A program made the position numbers and the translations under genes. Shown one piece after another: positions 16,052 through 24,444 of a DNA stretch of 64,000 nucleotides. The notes under the pieces are model-generated. The model did no database searches and was not told the origin of the DNA. It saw only the letters and a list, made by a program, of their open reading frames with translations. This DNA comes from Verrucomicrobium sp. GAS474 (GTDB lineage Bacteria; Verrucomicrobiota; Verrucomicrobiia; Methylacidiphilales; GAS474): positions 2,294,001 to 2,358,000 of the forward strand of contig NZ_LT629781.1 in NCBI RefSeq assembly GCF_900105685.1, read 5' to 3'. The stretch's first letter is position 1. Every line of letters starts with the position of its first letter.

Positions 16052-18673
16052 ATGGAAGAAACAAAACCAGAACCCCCGGAACAGCCGAAGCCCCCCGGGC
16101 CGCCGACGCCCGAAAAGGCGAAGGAGGAGCAGGGCTGCGACGGCGCGGTCAACGCGGTTTCCCAGGAAGTCCACGAGGTCGTCGACCACATGCTCCGCGC
16201 CGGGAAGGCGGCGGAGGAGGCGACGATCGCGGCGACCCGCCGGACGTGGAGCCGCCTCCAGAAGTTCCTCGCCGGGCTCGGCCTCTCCACCCTCGGCGTC
16301 ATCGTCACGGCGATCCTCGTCGTGGTCCTCATCCTCCGCTTCTACGGCCTCCCGCCGCAGGTGAAGGCCTACGTGCTGAAGGAGCTGGAGGAGCGCGGCA
16401 TCGCCGTCTCCTTCGACAAGCTCCTCCTCGACCCTACCGGCGCGATCCTCGCGGAGCGGCTCTCCGTCTTCCGCACCACGGAGCGGCAGGACCTCATCCT
16501 CCAGGTCGACCAGGTCCGCCTCGGCATCGCCTGGTTCTCCTGGTGGCGCGGCCAGCCGCTGCTCCAGAGCGCCACGGTCCGCAACGCGGCGGTCCACCTC
16601 CCCCTCACGCCCGACAGCACCGTGAACCTCACCCAGGTCAACGCCCGGGTCGACTGGACCCAGGGCGGGAAGGGGATCGTCATCCGGCAGGCCCAGGCCC
16701 GGCTCCTGAACCTCGAGTTCGACGTCCGGGGCTCGATCCTGATCGACGGACCCCTTCCCGTGCGGAAGTCGGCGGTCGACGCCTCGGCCCGGGAGCGGAT
16801 CGACGCCCTCTGGCGGCAGGTCGTCGCCGTCGCCGACGACTTCGACACCCAGCGCCCCGTCCCCGTCCGCATCGACTTCGCCCTCGCCACCTCGACGCCG
16901 GAGAACGCCACCGTCCACGCCCTCGTCGCGACGAAGAACATCCGCTGGCGCGGCGTCCTCATCAACGAGGTCGAGGCCGGGGCCGACCTCCAGGACGGCG
17001 CGGCGACCCTTTCCGAATGCCGCGTGAAGCTGGCGCGCGGGGAATTCACCGCCTCGGGCGAGGCGAGCCTGAAGGACGCGACGGCGCGGCTCGAATTCTT
17101 CAGCAACCTCGACTTCACCCCGCTCGCCTCGGCCCTCTCCCCGAAGGTCGCGACCGTCGTCGGCCAGTTCCGCTTCGACGACCTCCCCGCCTTCAGCGGC
17201 CGGGCCTCGGCCTCGTGGAACGGCCCCCTGGCGCTCAACGTCCAGGCCGACGTCGATTGGGAGAACTTCTCCTGCGCCGGGATCTACTACGACCGCCTCG
17301 TCATCCCGCTCGCCTACGACGGGCAACGCTTCTTCATCCCCGAGGCCCGGCTGGAGCAGCGGAACGGCGGCCGAGGCACCCTCAGCCTCCTGTGGAACCG
17401 GGGCACGCCGCCCGCGCCGGGCGATACCGCCGCGAATGGCGGCACCAACGCTGCCGCCGCCGCCGTTTCCGTCGCTCCCTCGATCCGGGGCAAGGTCGAT
17501 TCGACGCTCGATCCGACGGTCTTCTTCGGCCTCTTCGGCCCCGCCGCCGACGCCTTCCTCGGGAGCCTCTGGTTCGACGGGCAGAAGAGCGCCCCCGTCC
17601 TCGCGGCGACGCTGGAGGGGGCCTCGGCCGATTACAACGACTGGCTCGTCTCCGGCCAGCTGAAGGTCGGCAAGTGCGAGTACAAGAAGATCGCCATCGA
17701 CTCCTTCGACGCCGCCTTCGCCTACCGGAACAAGGCGATCAACGTGAAGAGCTTCACTGTCCGGCGGAAGGAAGGAACCGCCACCGGCGCGGTGATCGAC
17801 GACTTCGCCAACCGCATGGTGAAGATCCCCGGCATCACCTCGACGGTGACCATCCAGGAGGTCGCCCCCGCCCTCGGCGTGAAGTTCACCGGCTACGTCG
17901 CCCCCTATGTCTTCGACAAGCCGCCGAAGCTGAAGGTCTCCGGCACCGTCGACCTCAACGAGACCCGCCCGAAGCTCGACACCGACCTCACCATCGCCGT
18001 CGATTCCGACGCGACGCTCTTCTACAAGATCTACAAGATCCCGTTCCCGGTCGAGAAGACGAAGGCGACGATCCGCATCGTCGACCGGACCCTCGACCTG
18101 AAGCTCGACTCGGCCCGCCTCTTCGACGGCGGCCTCACCGGGACGATCCGCATCCTCCTGACCGAGGAGCAGGCCCTCGACACCGCCCTCCGCATCACCG
18201 ACGGCGACTTCCACAAGGCGATGTACACTCTCTACAAGAGCGACAAGGAATCGGGTCGCCTCAACCTCCAGTTGAACCTCGCCGGGAAGCTCGGCGACAT
18301 CTCCTCCTTCAAGGGCGGGGGCGCCTTCACCGTCGACGACGGCTACGTCCTCTCGATCCCGTTCCTCGGCGGCCTCTCGAACCTCGTCAGCTCGATCATC
18401 CCCGGCTTCGGCACCAGCAAGGCCGACCAGGGGAAGTGCAGCTTCACGATCACGAACGGCGTTCTCCACACCGACGACCTCTCCATCGCCAGCGCCTTCT
18501 TCAACGTCCTCGGCACCGGCGACGTCGACTTCGCGAAGAACGCCGTCTCCCTCGACATGCGGGTCAACCTCCGGGGCATCATGAGCTTCCTCGGCTACCC
18601 GCTGAGCAAGCTCTTCGAGTACCACGGGAGCGGCACGCTCGAGTCGCTCGATTGGAAGTCGAAAAACCTATGA
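16052..18673 (+). CDS. AsmA-like inner-membrane-anchored envelope protein
   Basis: The 873-residue protein has a Pro/Glu-rich cytosolic N-terminus, one membrane helix (about 78-100, GLSTLGVIVTAILVVVLILRF) and a long periplasmic beta-rich region. That region begins with the typical VKAYVLKELEERGIAVSFDKLLLDPTG and continues with repeated strand pairs. The C-terminus (VLSIPFLGGLSNLVSSIIPGFG, NGVLHTDDLSI, GDVDFAKNAVSLDMRVNLRG) resembles the AsmA/TamB/YhdP repeat-groove family, which moves phospholipid or assists outer-membrane assembly. nfo follows 7 bases downstream. Assignment is by architecture; no lipid substrate can be inferred. Confidence 0.75.
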   Translation: MEETKPEPPEQPKPPGPPTPEKAKEEQGCDGAVNAVSQEVHEVVDHMLRAGKAAEEATIAATRRTWSRLQKFLAGLGLSTLGVIVTAILVVVLILRFYGLPPQVKAYVLKELEERGIAVSFDKLLLDPTGAILAERLSVFRTTERQDLILQVDQVRLGIAWFSWWRGQPLLQSATVRNAAVHLPLTPDSTVNLTQVNARVDWTQGGKGIVIRQAQARLLNLEFDVRGSILIDGPLPVRKSAVDASARERIDALWRQVVAVADDFDTQRPVPVRIDFALATSTPENATVHALVATKNIRWRGVLINEVEAGADLQDGAATLSECRVKLARGEFTASGEASLKDATARLEFFSNLDFTPLASALSPKVATVVGQFRFDDLPAFSGRASASWNGPLALNVQADVDWENFSCAGIYYDRLVIPLAYDGQRFFIPEARLEQRNGGRGTLSLLWNRGTPPAPGDTAANGGTNAAAAAVSVAPSIRGKVDSTLDPTVFFGLFGPAADAFLGSLWFDGQKSAPVLAATLEGASADYNDWLVSGQLKVGKCEYKKIAIDSFDAAFAYRNKAINVKSFTVRRKEGTATGAVIDDFANRMVKIPGITSTVTIQEVAPALGVKFTGYVAPYVFDKPPKLKVSGTVDLNETRPKLDTDLTIAVDSDATLFYKIYKIPFPVEKTKATIRIVDRTLDLKLDSARLFDGGLTGTIRILLTEEQALDTALRITDGDFHKAMYTLYKSDKESGRLNLQLNLAGKLGDISSFKGGGAFTVDDGYVLSIPFLGGLSNLVSSIIPGFGTSKADQGKCSFTITNGVLHTDDLSIASAFFNVLGTGDVDFAKNAVSLDMRVNLRGIMSFLGYPLSKLFEYHGSGTLESLDWKSKNL

Positions 18674-18680
18674 TCATTTT

Positions 18681-19562
18681 ATGAGTTCACCTTCATCCTG
18701 GGAAAAAGCATTCAAGGGCCGCCTTTTCGGCGCCCACACCTCGACGGCGGGCGGCTTCGTCCGCGCCGTCGAGCGGGCCGTCGCCTGCCGCTTCACCGCC
18801 GCGCAGATCTTCGTCAAAAACAACAAGCAGTGGATGGCCCCGCCCATCGCCGCGGAGGACGCGAAGGCGTTCAAGGACGCGCAGCAGAAAGCGGGCCTCT
18901 TCGTCTGCGGCCACAGCGGCTACCTGATCAACCTCGGTTCCGGCGCGGACGAGATGATCGAGAAATCGACCGCCTCCCTCACGGCGGAACTCGAGCGGGC
19001 CGAGCTGCTCGGTCTTCCCTTCGTCGTCCATCATCCGGGAAGCCCGGGCAAGGATGGCGAGGAAGCGGGGCTGGAGCGGATCACCGCGCGGATGAAGGAA
19101 ATCCTGAAGGCGACGAAAAAGGCGAAAGTCCGCGTCGCCCTCGAGTGCACCGCCGGGCAGGGCGGCCACCTCGGCTGGCGGCTCGAGCACCTCCGGGAAC
19201 TGCTCTCCCGGATCGATGTTCCCGACCGCCTCGGCGTCTGCCTCGACACCGCCCACCTCTTCGCGGCCGGGTACGACCTCCGCACCCGCGCCGACTACGA
19301 CAAGACCATGAAGGAGATCGAGACGGTGATCGGGACCGAGCGCGTCCTCTGCTTCCACCTGAACGACTCCAAAGTCCCCTTCAACTCCCGCAAGGACCGC
19401 CACGACAACCTCGGCGAGGGCGAAATCGGCCTCGACGCCTTCAAATGGCTCGTCGCCGATCCCCGCTGGAAGAAGACCCCCATGGTGCTCGAAACGCCGA
19501 AGGAAGAGGAGATGGCCGAAGACGTGGCGAACTGGGAGAAGCTGGTCCCGTTTGTGAAATAA
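18681..19562 (+). CDS. nfo: Endonuclease IV (AP endonuclease)
   Basis: The 293-residue TIM-barrel enzyme uses three zinc ions to cut DNA at abasic sites. It shows GAHTSTAGGF at the start, AQIFVKNNKQW, FVVHHPGSPG, VALECTAGQG, GVCLDTAHLFAAGYDL, CFHLNDSKVPFNSRKDRHDNLGEG and the final PMVLETPK. These carry all the metal-binding His, Glu and Asp residues. The family-4 uracil glycosylase at 10.5 kb makes such abasic sites, but the genes are not linked. The start is 7 bases after the AsmA-like gene stop. Confidence 0.97.
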   Translation: MSSPSSWEKAFKGRLFGAHTSTAGGFVRAVERAVACRFTAAQIFVKNNKQWMAPPIAAEDAKAFKDAQQKAGLFVCGHSGYLINLGSGADEMIEKSTASLTAELERAELLGLPFVVHHPGSPGKDGEEAGLERITARMKEILKATKKAKVRVALECTAGQGGHLGWRLEHLRELLSRIDVPDRLGVCLDTAHLFAAGYDLRTRADYDKTMKEIETVIGTERVLCFHLNDSKVPFNSRKDRHDNLGEGEIGLDAFKWLVADPRWKKTPMVLETPKEEEMAEDVANWEKLVPFVK

Positions 19563-19566
19563 AGAC

Positions 19567-20295
19567 ATGGGTTCGACTCTTTTCTACGTCGCTGCCGTTC
19601 TGCTTCTTCTTTGGACGGGCTGGACGCGTCTGCGCAAGGAAAGGCCGTGGAGCGGGTGGTTGTTGTCTTATCCGATTCTTGTTTCCGTTCTTTCCGGTCT
19701 ATGGGTTGCGGGACAAGTCCGTGATTCCATTATCCGATCCACCTCGTCGACTGCTGCGGTCGGCTATGCGTTTCTTCCGATATGGGCGGGATCGGCAGCG
19801 ATCATCGGATGGGTGGTGACGGCGGTTTTTCTGGAGGCATTGCTGGCCGCTCCTTGGCGCGGGCGCTGGAGTCATGCGGCCGGAATTTTGGCCGTCGCAG
19901 GGGCGGCGGCTCTCCTACTCTGCGGGTATCGTTTCCTGGAGTATAAGGACCGGGAAGCGTCACGCTTGGTCACGCTCGCGGCGGTCCAAGAGGCTCGCTC
20001 TTCCTCCCTTCAGCCAAACGATTTGAGTCGATTGCTCGGGCGAGCCAAGGCAACGCATGACTCGGATCTGATTCTCGCGCTGGCTGAAAATCCGGCCCTG
20101 ACCAACGGCACGGCCAATCTGTTCATGTATGTGAGGGATGTTCCTGACAGCGATCCGAAGAAAATCCTCATTCTTCAGGCATTGGCGCGAAATCCCGCGA
20201 CGCCGGAGTACTACTTGGAGCCTCTGACGAAAGATCGCAACCCGGCGATCAGAGATGCCGCGTTGGAAAGTCTGCGGCTGCGGAAGGGGCGGTAG
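19567..20295 (+). CDS. Four-helix membrane protein with C-terminal helical repeat, unknown function
   Basis: The 242-residue protein has hydrophobic segments near residues 3-18, 30-52, 66-92 and 100-122. A soluble part follows, with LQPNDLSRLLGRAKATHDSDLILALAENPALT and ILQALARNPATPEYYLEPLTKDRNPAIRDAALESL. The repeated L.LA.NP.TP..L...D.... pattern resembles HEAT or leucine-rich-variant repeats. Codon use stands out: CTT, GTT, TCT, TTG and GGT are frequent, whereas nfo and the grx gene end almost every codon in C or G. It starts 4 bases after nfo, so it would share its transcript, but the composition suggests later acquisition. No function is recognised. Confidence 0.7.
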   Translation: MGSTLFYVAAVLLLLWTGWTRLRKERPWSGWLLSYPILVSVLSGLWVAGQVRDSIIRSTSSTAAVGYAFLPIWAGSAAIIGWVVTAVFLEALLAAPWRGRWSHAAGILAVAGAAALLLCGYRFLEYKDREASRLVTLAAVQEARSSSLQPNDLSRLLGRAKATHDSDLILALAENPALTNGTANLFMYVRDVPDSDPKKILILQALARNPATPEYYLEPLTKDRNPAIRDAALESLRLRKGR

Positions 20296-20414
20296 GGCGT
20301 TCATGTCATGCTGAGGGAGGAAGCACCCTGGAGGGGTATCAGCCAGTAGTCGGTAGGCCGGAAGGGCGAAATTGAAGCTGGCGAAACCCCAAAAAAAGCT
20401 TACTTTACCCAATC

Positions 20415-20756
20415 ATGAGCACCCCGAAGATCATCGCTTACCTGAAGCCCACCTGCGGCTGGAGCCAGGGCGTCCGCGCCGTCCTTTCCAAATACCACCT
20501 TCCCTACGAGGACAAGGACATCATCAACAACCCCGAAAACCGGGCCGAGATGATCGCCAAGAGCGGCCAGCCCCTCTCTCCCTGCGTCGAGATCGACGGC
20601 AAGATGCTCGCCGACATCAGCGGCGAGGAACTCGAAGCGTGGATGGTCGACAACAACCTCGTCGGCAAGAGTAGCGCCGACGCGGGCGTCCCCCTCAACC
20701 AGCCCTGCGCCCACGAGATGATCCCCGCCAGCGCCGCGGTGAAGATCAACTTCTAA
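20415..20756 (+). CDS. Glutaredoxin-family protein, CxxS active site
   Basis: The 113-residue thioredoxin-fold protein has the active site KPTCGWSQGV (Cys 14) in the position of CPYC/CGFS, then YEDKDIINNPENRAEM and LSPCVEIDGKMLADISGEELE, the cis-Pro and GSH-binding region. The second active-site Cys is Ser, so it can act only by a monothiol mechanism or in Fe-S cluster handling. CGWS instead of CGFS separates it from classic Grx4. A further Cys occurs in the C-terminal extension NQPCAHEM. A strong terminator lies downstream. Confidence 0.85.
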   Translation: MSTPKIIAYLKPTCGWSQGVRAVLSKYHLPYEDKDIINNPENRAEMIAKSGQPLSPCVEIDGKMLADISGEELEAWMVDNNLVGKSSADAGVPLNQPCAHEMIPASAAVKINF

Positions 20757-20772
20757 GCGATCTTTTCTCACG

Positions 20773-20811
20773 AAAAAGCCGGACTGCCCTTGCGGGGAGT
20801 CCGGCTTTTTT
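20773..20811 (+). terminator. Bidirectional terminator between glutaredoxin and potassium-channel genes
   Basis: A 13-bp stem AAAAAGCCGGACT/AGTCCGGCTTTTT (20773-20785 and 20798-20810) with a 12-base loop. A and T runs on both sides let it serve both convergent genes. Confidence 0.9.
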
Positions 20812-20828
20812 GTCCCTTGATCCAGGGT

Positions 20829-21830
20829 CTAGGTTCGCTTCGCCATGACGTTCCCGTGGGAGAGGAGGACGACGACGTCGCCCCCCTCCAGGCGGTGGCT
20901 GCCGGGGGGGTGCTGGATCACGGTGCCGCCCGGCTGCCGCACGGCGAGGACGAGGCAATCGGACTCGATCCCCTGGAGGAGGCGCTGGACGGTCTTCCGG
21001 TCGTCGATGCCGTTCGGCTCGATGCGGTGCTCGATGATGTCGACGCCGAGTTCCTGGAGGTCGTTTTTCAGGTAGGGATTGGCTTCGCTGAGGATGCCGC
21101 CGAGGACGGGGCGGACGATGCTGTGGGCGATCTTCATGCCGCCGGTCAGGGCGGGAAGGATCACCTCGGTCGCCCCGGCCTGGCGGAGCTTCTTCTCGTT
21201 CGCCGGATCCTCGGCGCGGGCGATGATCCGCATGTCGGGCCGGACGTTGCGGGCGGTGAGGGTGATGAAGACGTTGACCATGTCGCTCGGCAGCACGGTG
21301 GCGAGGACGACGGCGCGCTCGACGTGGGCCTCCAGGAGGGTCTTTTCGTCGCCCGCGTCGCCCTCGAAGGCGAGCCAGCCGTGCTCGCGGGCCAGCTCGA
21401 CGCGCTCCAGCTCCTTGTCGATGATGACGAAGGGGAAGTGGGCCGCCTTCAGCTCCTTCGCCAGCGTCTGCCCGATCCGGCCGTAGCCGCAGATGATGGC
21501 GTGGTCGTGGATGAGGCCGATTTCTTTGCTCTTTTGATGGTCTTTCATGGCTTTGCCTATTTCTCCTTCGGTGATGACTTGGATGAGCGCGCCGACGAAG
21601 TAGACGGCGCTCGCCGACCCCATGACGATGATCAGCATCGTCGTGATGCGGAGTTCCAGCGTGTCGATGGGATGGACTTCCTCGAAGCCGACGCCGAAGG
21701 TCGTGATGACGACCATGTAGAGGGCGTCGGAAAGGGACCACCCGTGATGGTGGTAGTAGGCGAGGGTCCCGAGGAGGACGACGCTGAGGAAGAGGCCGGC
21801 CCCGATGTAGAGTTTGGTGAGGCTTTTCAC
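20829..21830 (-). CDS. Two-helix potassium channel with RCK (TrkA-N/TrkA-C) domains
   Basis: The 333-residue protein has helix 1 at residues 6-25 (LYIGAGLFLSVVLLGTLAYY), a pore loop with filter VVITTFGVGFEEVHP, and helix 2 (ITTMLIIVMGSASAVYFVGALI). It has an RCK_N Rossmann domain (AIICGYGRIGQTLAKEL...VIIDKE...FEGDAGDEKTL) and a C-terminal TrkA-C domain. This is the MthK/Kch-type ligand-gated K+ channel layout; FGVGF replaces the usual VGYG. The GTG start at 21830 has AGGAGAG about 8 bases upstream and begins right before helix 1. It lies 17 bases behind the Nudix gene on the same strand. Confidence 0.88.
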   Translation of the reverse strand: MKSLTKLYIGAGLFLSVVLLGTLAYYHHHGWSLSDALYMVVITTFGVGFEEVHPIDTLELRITTMLIIVMGSASAVYFVGALIQVITEGEIGKAMKDHQKSKEIGLIHDHAIICGYGRIGQTLAKELKAAHFPFVIIDKELERVELAREHGWLAFEGDAGDEKTLLEAHVERAVVLATVLPSDMVNVFITLTARNVRPDMRIIARAEDPANEKKLRQAGATEVILPALTGGMKIAHSIVRPVLGGILSEANPYLKNDLQELGVDIIEHRIEPNGIDDRKTVQRLLQGIESDCLVLAVRQPGGTVIQHPPGSHRLEGGDVVVLLSHGNVMAKRT

Positions 21831-21847
21831 GGGGGATCTCTCCTGGG

Positions 21848-22408
21848 TTACTCGCAGCAGCCGGGAACCGATTCCCCGGTCCCGCGGACGACTTTCATCC
21901 GGTGCTCGAGCATCTTCTCCCCGTCGAACCGGAAGCGGCCCTCGAAGCGGTCCCCCTCGATGAGGAGGGGAAGCCAGAAGATGTCGTCGGCCCACATCTC
22001 GTGGAAGGGGAGATCGTCGAGCGGGTGCCAGAGCGGGATCGCCTCGTCGGTCTCGACCGGCTCCCCGCAGCTGGCCCCGTTTTTCCGGGCGTAGCCCCCG
22101 GCGCGAAAGACGGTGCAATGGAGCTGGAGCCCCGCGCCGACGCCGGTCTCGTTGACGAAGCGGAAGTGGAGGTCGCCCATCTCCCGGAGGTCGGTCGGGG
22201 TGACGCCGATTTCCTCCTCGGTTTCCCGGACGGCGGCGGCGAGGGGAGTCTCCCCGGGCTCGACCTTGCCGCCCGGCCCGTTGATCTTCCCGGCGCCGAG
22301 GCCGCGCAATTTCCGAATGAGAAGGATGCGCCCCGCATCGGCATCGACGATGAAGCAGAGGACGCAGCGGATTGCCTTCGAGGGATCGGTGAGGGGGACG
22401 GAGGCCAT
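21848..22408 (-). CDS. Nudix hydrolase, MutT/MTH1-like
   Basis: The 186-residue protein has an AIRCVLCFIVDADAGRILLIRK start and the Nudix box GGKVEPGETPLAAAVRETEEEIGV. The NGPGGKVEPGE context and the later FHEMWADDIFWLPLLIEGDRFEGRFRFDGEKML closely follow mammalian MTH1 (NUDT1), which hydrolyses oxidised purine nucleotides such as 8-oxo-dGTP. That activity is inferred from the pattern only. The start at 22408 excludes a 17-residue upstream extension of low plausibility. It is upstream of and co-directional with the K+ channel gene. Confidence 0.85.
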   Translation of the reverse strand: MASVPLTDPSKAIRCVLCFIVDADAGRILLIRKLRGLGAGKINGPGGKVEPGETPLAAAVRETEEEIGVTPTDLREMGDLHFRFVNETGVGAGLQLHCTVFRAGGYARKNGASCGEPVETDEAIPLWHPLDDLPFHEMWADDIFWLPLLIEGDRFEGRFRFDGEKMLEHRMKVVRGTGESVPGCCE

Positions 22409-22507
22409 GCGGGGGGAGGGGGGGTGGCCGCAGGATAACGGTTCCCGAAAGGGGGGCAACCATCAAACGGCCTTGCTAGAAAGAAAACCGGAACTATCTT
22501 CTCGGGC

Positions 22508-23224
22508 ATGCCCGCTTCCTCCTCCCCCGCCGTCCCTTCGCAGAAGGAACCGAGGGTCACCCTCCTCGCCTGGTTCCGGGACCGCTTCCTGGCGGGACTC
22601 TTCACCATCCTCCCCCTCGTCCTGACGTGGTGGCTGATCCAGTTCACCTACAACCTGATCAACGGTCCCGCCGACCGCTTCATCCGGCAGCTCGTCGCCG
22701 CCCATAAGCTGCCGGGCTCCGATTACTTCCTCGCCCACCACGGGGGGACGATCCCCGGCGCCGGGTTCGTCATCACGATCCTCCTGATCCTCCTGGTCGG
22801 GATCCTCGCGGGCCACTTCCTCGGCCGCCAGTTCCTCGGCGGGGTCGAGGCCCTCCTCCTCCGCATCCCCGTGGTGAAGGGGATCTACCAGTCCCTGCGC
22901 CAGGCGGTGCAGGCCGTGCAGCAGTTCGGCGGGGACGGCAAGGAACAACGCTTCCGGCAGGTCGTCTACGTGAAGCTCTCCGGCATGGGGGAGCTGAAGC
23001 TGATCGGCTTCGTCACCGGCCAGTTCATCGCGCTCGACGGCACGGTCCAGGCCTCGGTCTTCGTTCCCCACGCGCCGTCGCCGCTCTCGGGGCTCCTCTT
23101 CGTCATCCCGCAGGATCAGCTCATCCCCGCGCCCGACCTCACCGTCGAGCAGGCGATGAAGATGGTTCTCTCCCTCGGCCTGATCACCCCGGGATCAGAG
23201 GAGTCAGCGTCCCCAGCGCACTAA
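22508..23224 (+). CDS. DUF502 family membrane protein
   Basis: The 238-residue protein has two membrane helices (about 27-50, FLAGLFTILPLVLTWWLIQF, and about 83-106, GFVITILLILLVGILAGHFLG). A conserved soluble part follows: RIPVVKGIYQSLRQAVQAV, RQVVYVKLSGMGELKLIGFVTG and VFVPHAPSPLSGLLFVIPQDQ. This is the DUF502 pattern, a family of unknown function widespread in bacteria and plants. Its 3' end overlaps the convergent GT9 gene by 41 bases. Confidence 0.92.
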   Translation: MPASSSPAVPSQKEPRVTLLAWFRDRFLAGLFTILPLVLTWWLIQFTYNLINGPADRFIRQLVAAHKLPGSDYFLAHHGGTIPGAGFVITILLILLVGILAGHFLGRQFLGGVEALLLRIPVVKGIYQSLRQAVQAVQQFGGDGKEQRFRQVVYVKLSGMGELKLIGFVTGQFIALDGTVQASVFVPHAPSPLSGLLFVIPQDQLIPAPDLTVEQAMKMVLSLGLITPGSEESASPAH

Positions 23225-24323
23225 GGACCTGCTTCACCCCGATCCCCTCCAGGCAGGGGTGGCCCTCCCGGTTGCAGACCGGGAGGCGGCAGGGGGAGCA
23301 GGTCGGCGGCGGCTCCACCGTCAGGACCGTCCCCCGTTGCAACGCTCCCACGGCGGCCCACCGGGCCGGATCGGTCGTCCCCGAGAAAATCTGGACCGTC
23401 GGCGTCCCCGTCAGCCACGCGTAATGGGCGACGGCGGTATCGAGCGTCACCACCGCCGCCGCCCCGGCGAGGCGGGTCAGCGTCTCCCCGATCGTCTGGG
23501 GGATGAAGACCACGCTGTCGGGCAGGCCGCAGATCCGGGCCAGGTCGAGGGCGTTGCCGCTCCGGTCGGAGCCCGCGAGGATCGTCACCGTCCGCTTCCC
23601 CACCGAGGGCCGGAGATGGATGATCAGGTCGCGCCATTTCGGCTGGGACCACTCCTTTGCCGTCTGCCCGGCGAAGGGGGAGACGATGATCTCCCCCGAG
23701 ATATCGGAGTCATGATGATGCAGCTCCGTCGGCATGAAGAGGGCGGGATCGCTCTCCCCCGTGATCCCCCATTCCCGGGGGAAACGGAGCGCCATCCGGT
23801 TTTTCTGATGGCCTTCGCCGAGGCTGTGTTTCTCGCTCAGGAGGAAATCGTATTTTCCCTGCAGGCCGGAGCGCCAGTCGCACCCGGCGGCGTAGAGCCA
23901 GATCTTCCCCCACGGATCATGGCGGGAGGAGGTCAGCTCGATCCCGTGCGTGTAGCCGCTGTACCGGAGGCCGAGGGCGGTGCGGAAGCCCGAGGCGGCG
24001 GGCTTCCGCGGGGGGAGCTGGGGAAAAGGGGTTGGATTCTGCGGCGTGCGGGGGAGGGGGAAGGGGGCCGGTACGCTTTGGGACGGCGTCGTCGGACGGG
24101 CGTAGCGGGAGTGCTCCACCTCGATCACCCGGGGGAACCAGGGGAGGATCTCCCCCCAGAAACCGTTCGGCCGCGAGGCGAGGATCGTGACGTTCTCCCG
24201 GCCGAAGCGCTCCACCACTTCCCAGATCACGGGAAGGGTGACGGCGAAGTCCCCGAGGTGGTCGGGCTTCACAATCAGGATCTTCGGTTTCTTCACCGGG
24301 AAAAGGTAGGGCCAAACCGCCAT
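23184..24323 (-). CDS. Glycosyltransferase family 9 (heptosyltransferase-like)
   Basis: The 379-residue protein starts PKILIVKPDHLGDFAVTLPVIW, the family 9 opening with the conserved Asp after HLGD. The C-terminal donor site includes VSPFAGQTAKEWSQPKW, ILAGSD, LTRLAGAAAVVTLDTAVAHYAWLTGTPTVQIFSGTTDP and a Cys-rich end, CSPCRLPVC. It should add a sugar, typically heptose, to a lipopolysaccharide core. Starts at 24350 or 24374 are also possible; 24323 keeps the family start and leaves more promoter space before the divergent FKBP gene. The 3' end overlaps DUF502. Confidence 0.82.
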   Translation of the reverse strand: MAVWPYLFPVKKPKILIVKPDHLGDFAVTLPVIWEVVERFGRENVTILASRPNGFWGEILPWFPRVIEVEHSRYARPTTPSQSVPAPFPLPRTPQNPTPFPQLPPRKPAASGFRTALGLRYSGYTHGIELTSSRHDPWGKIWLYAAGCDWRSGLQGKYDFLLSEKHSLGEGHQKNRMALRFPREWGITGESDPALFMPTELHHHDSDISGEIIVSPFAGQTAKEWSQPKWRDLIIHLRPSVGKRTVTILAGSDRSGNALDLARICGLPDSVVFIPQTIGETLTRLAGAAAVVTLDTAVAHYAWLTGTPTVQIFSGTTDPARWAAVGALQRGTVLTVEPPPTCSPCRLPVCNREGHPCLEGIGVKQVLSALGTLTPLIPG

Positions 24324-24415
24324 GAAGCCAAGGCCCCTCGGCGGCGTCATTGAAACTTTATGCTGGTTTAGCACTTGCCCCCTGATGCAGTATGTCCCTT
24401 CAAACCTTAACCAAA

Positions 24416-24432
24416 GGGATCGTAACGATCCC
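24416..24432 (+). promoter_or_regulatory. Perfect 8-bp inverted repeat before FKBP gene
   Basis: GGGATCGT-A-ACGATCCC, a 17-base palindrome, ends 12 bases before the FKBP start codon, in the divergent region shared with the GT9 gene. Its position over the expected ribosome site fits an operator or an mRNA structure. No known regulator motif is recognised. Confidence 0.4.
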
Positions 24433-24444
24433 CCTCTGCGCTGA

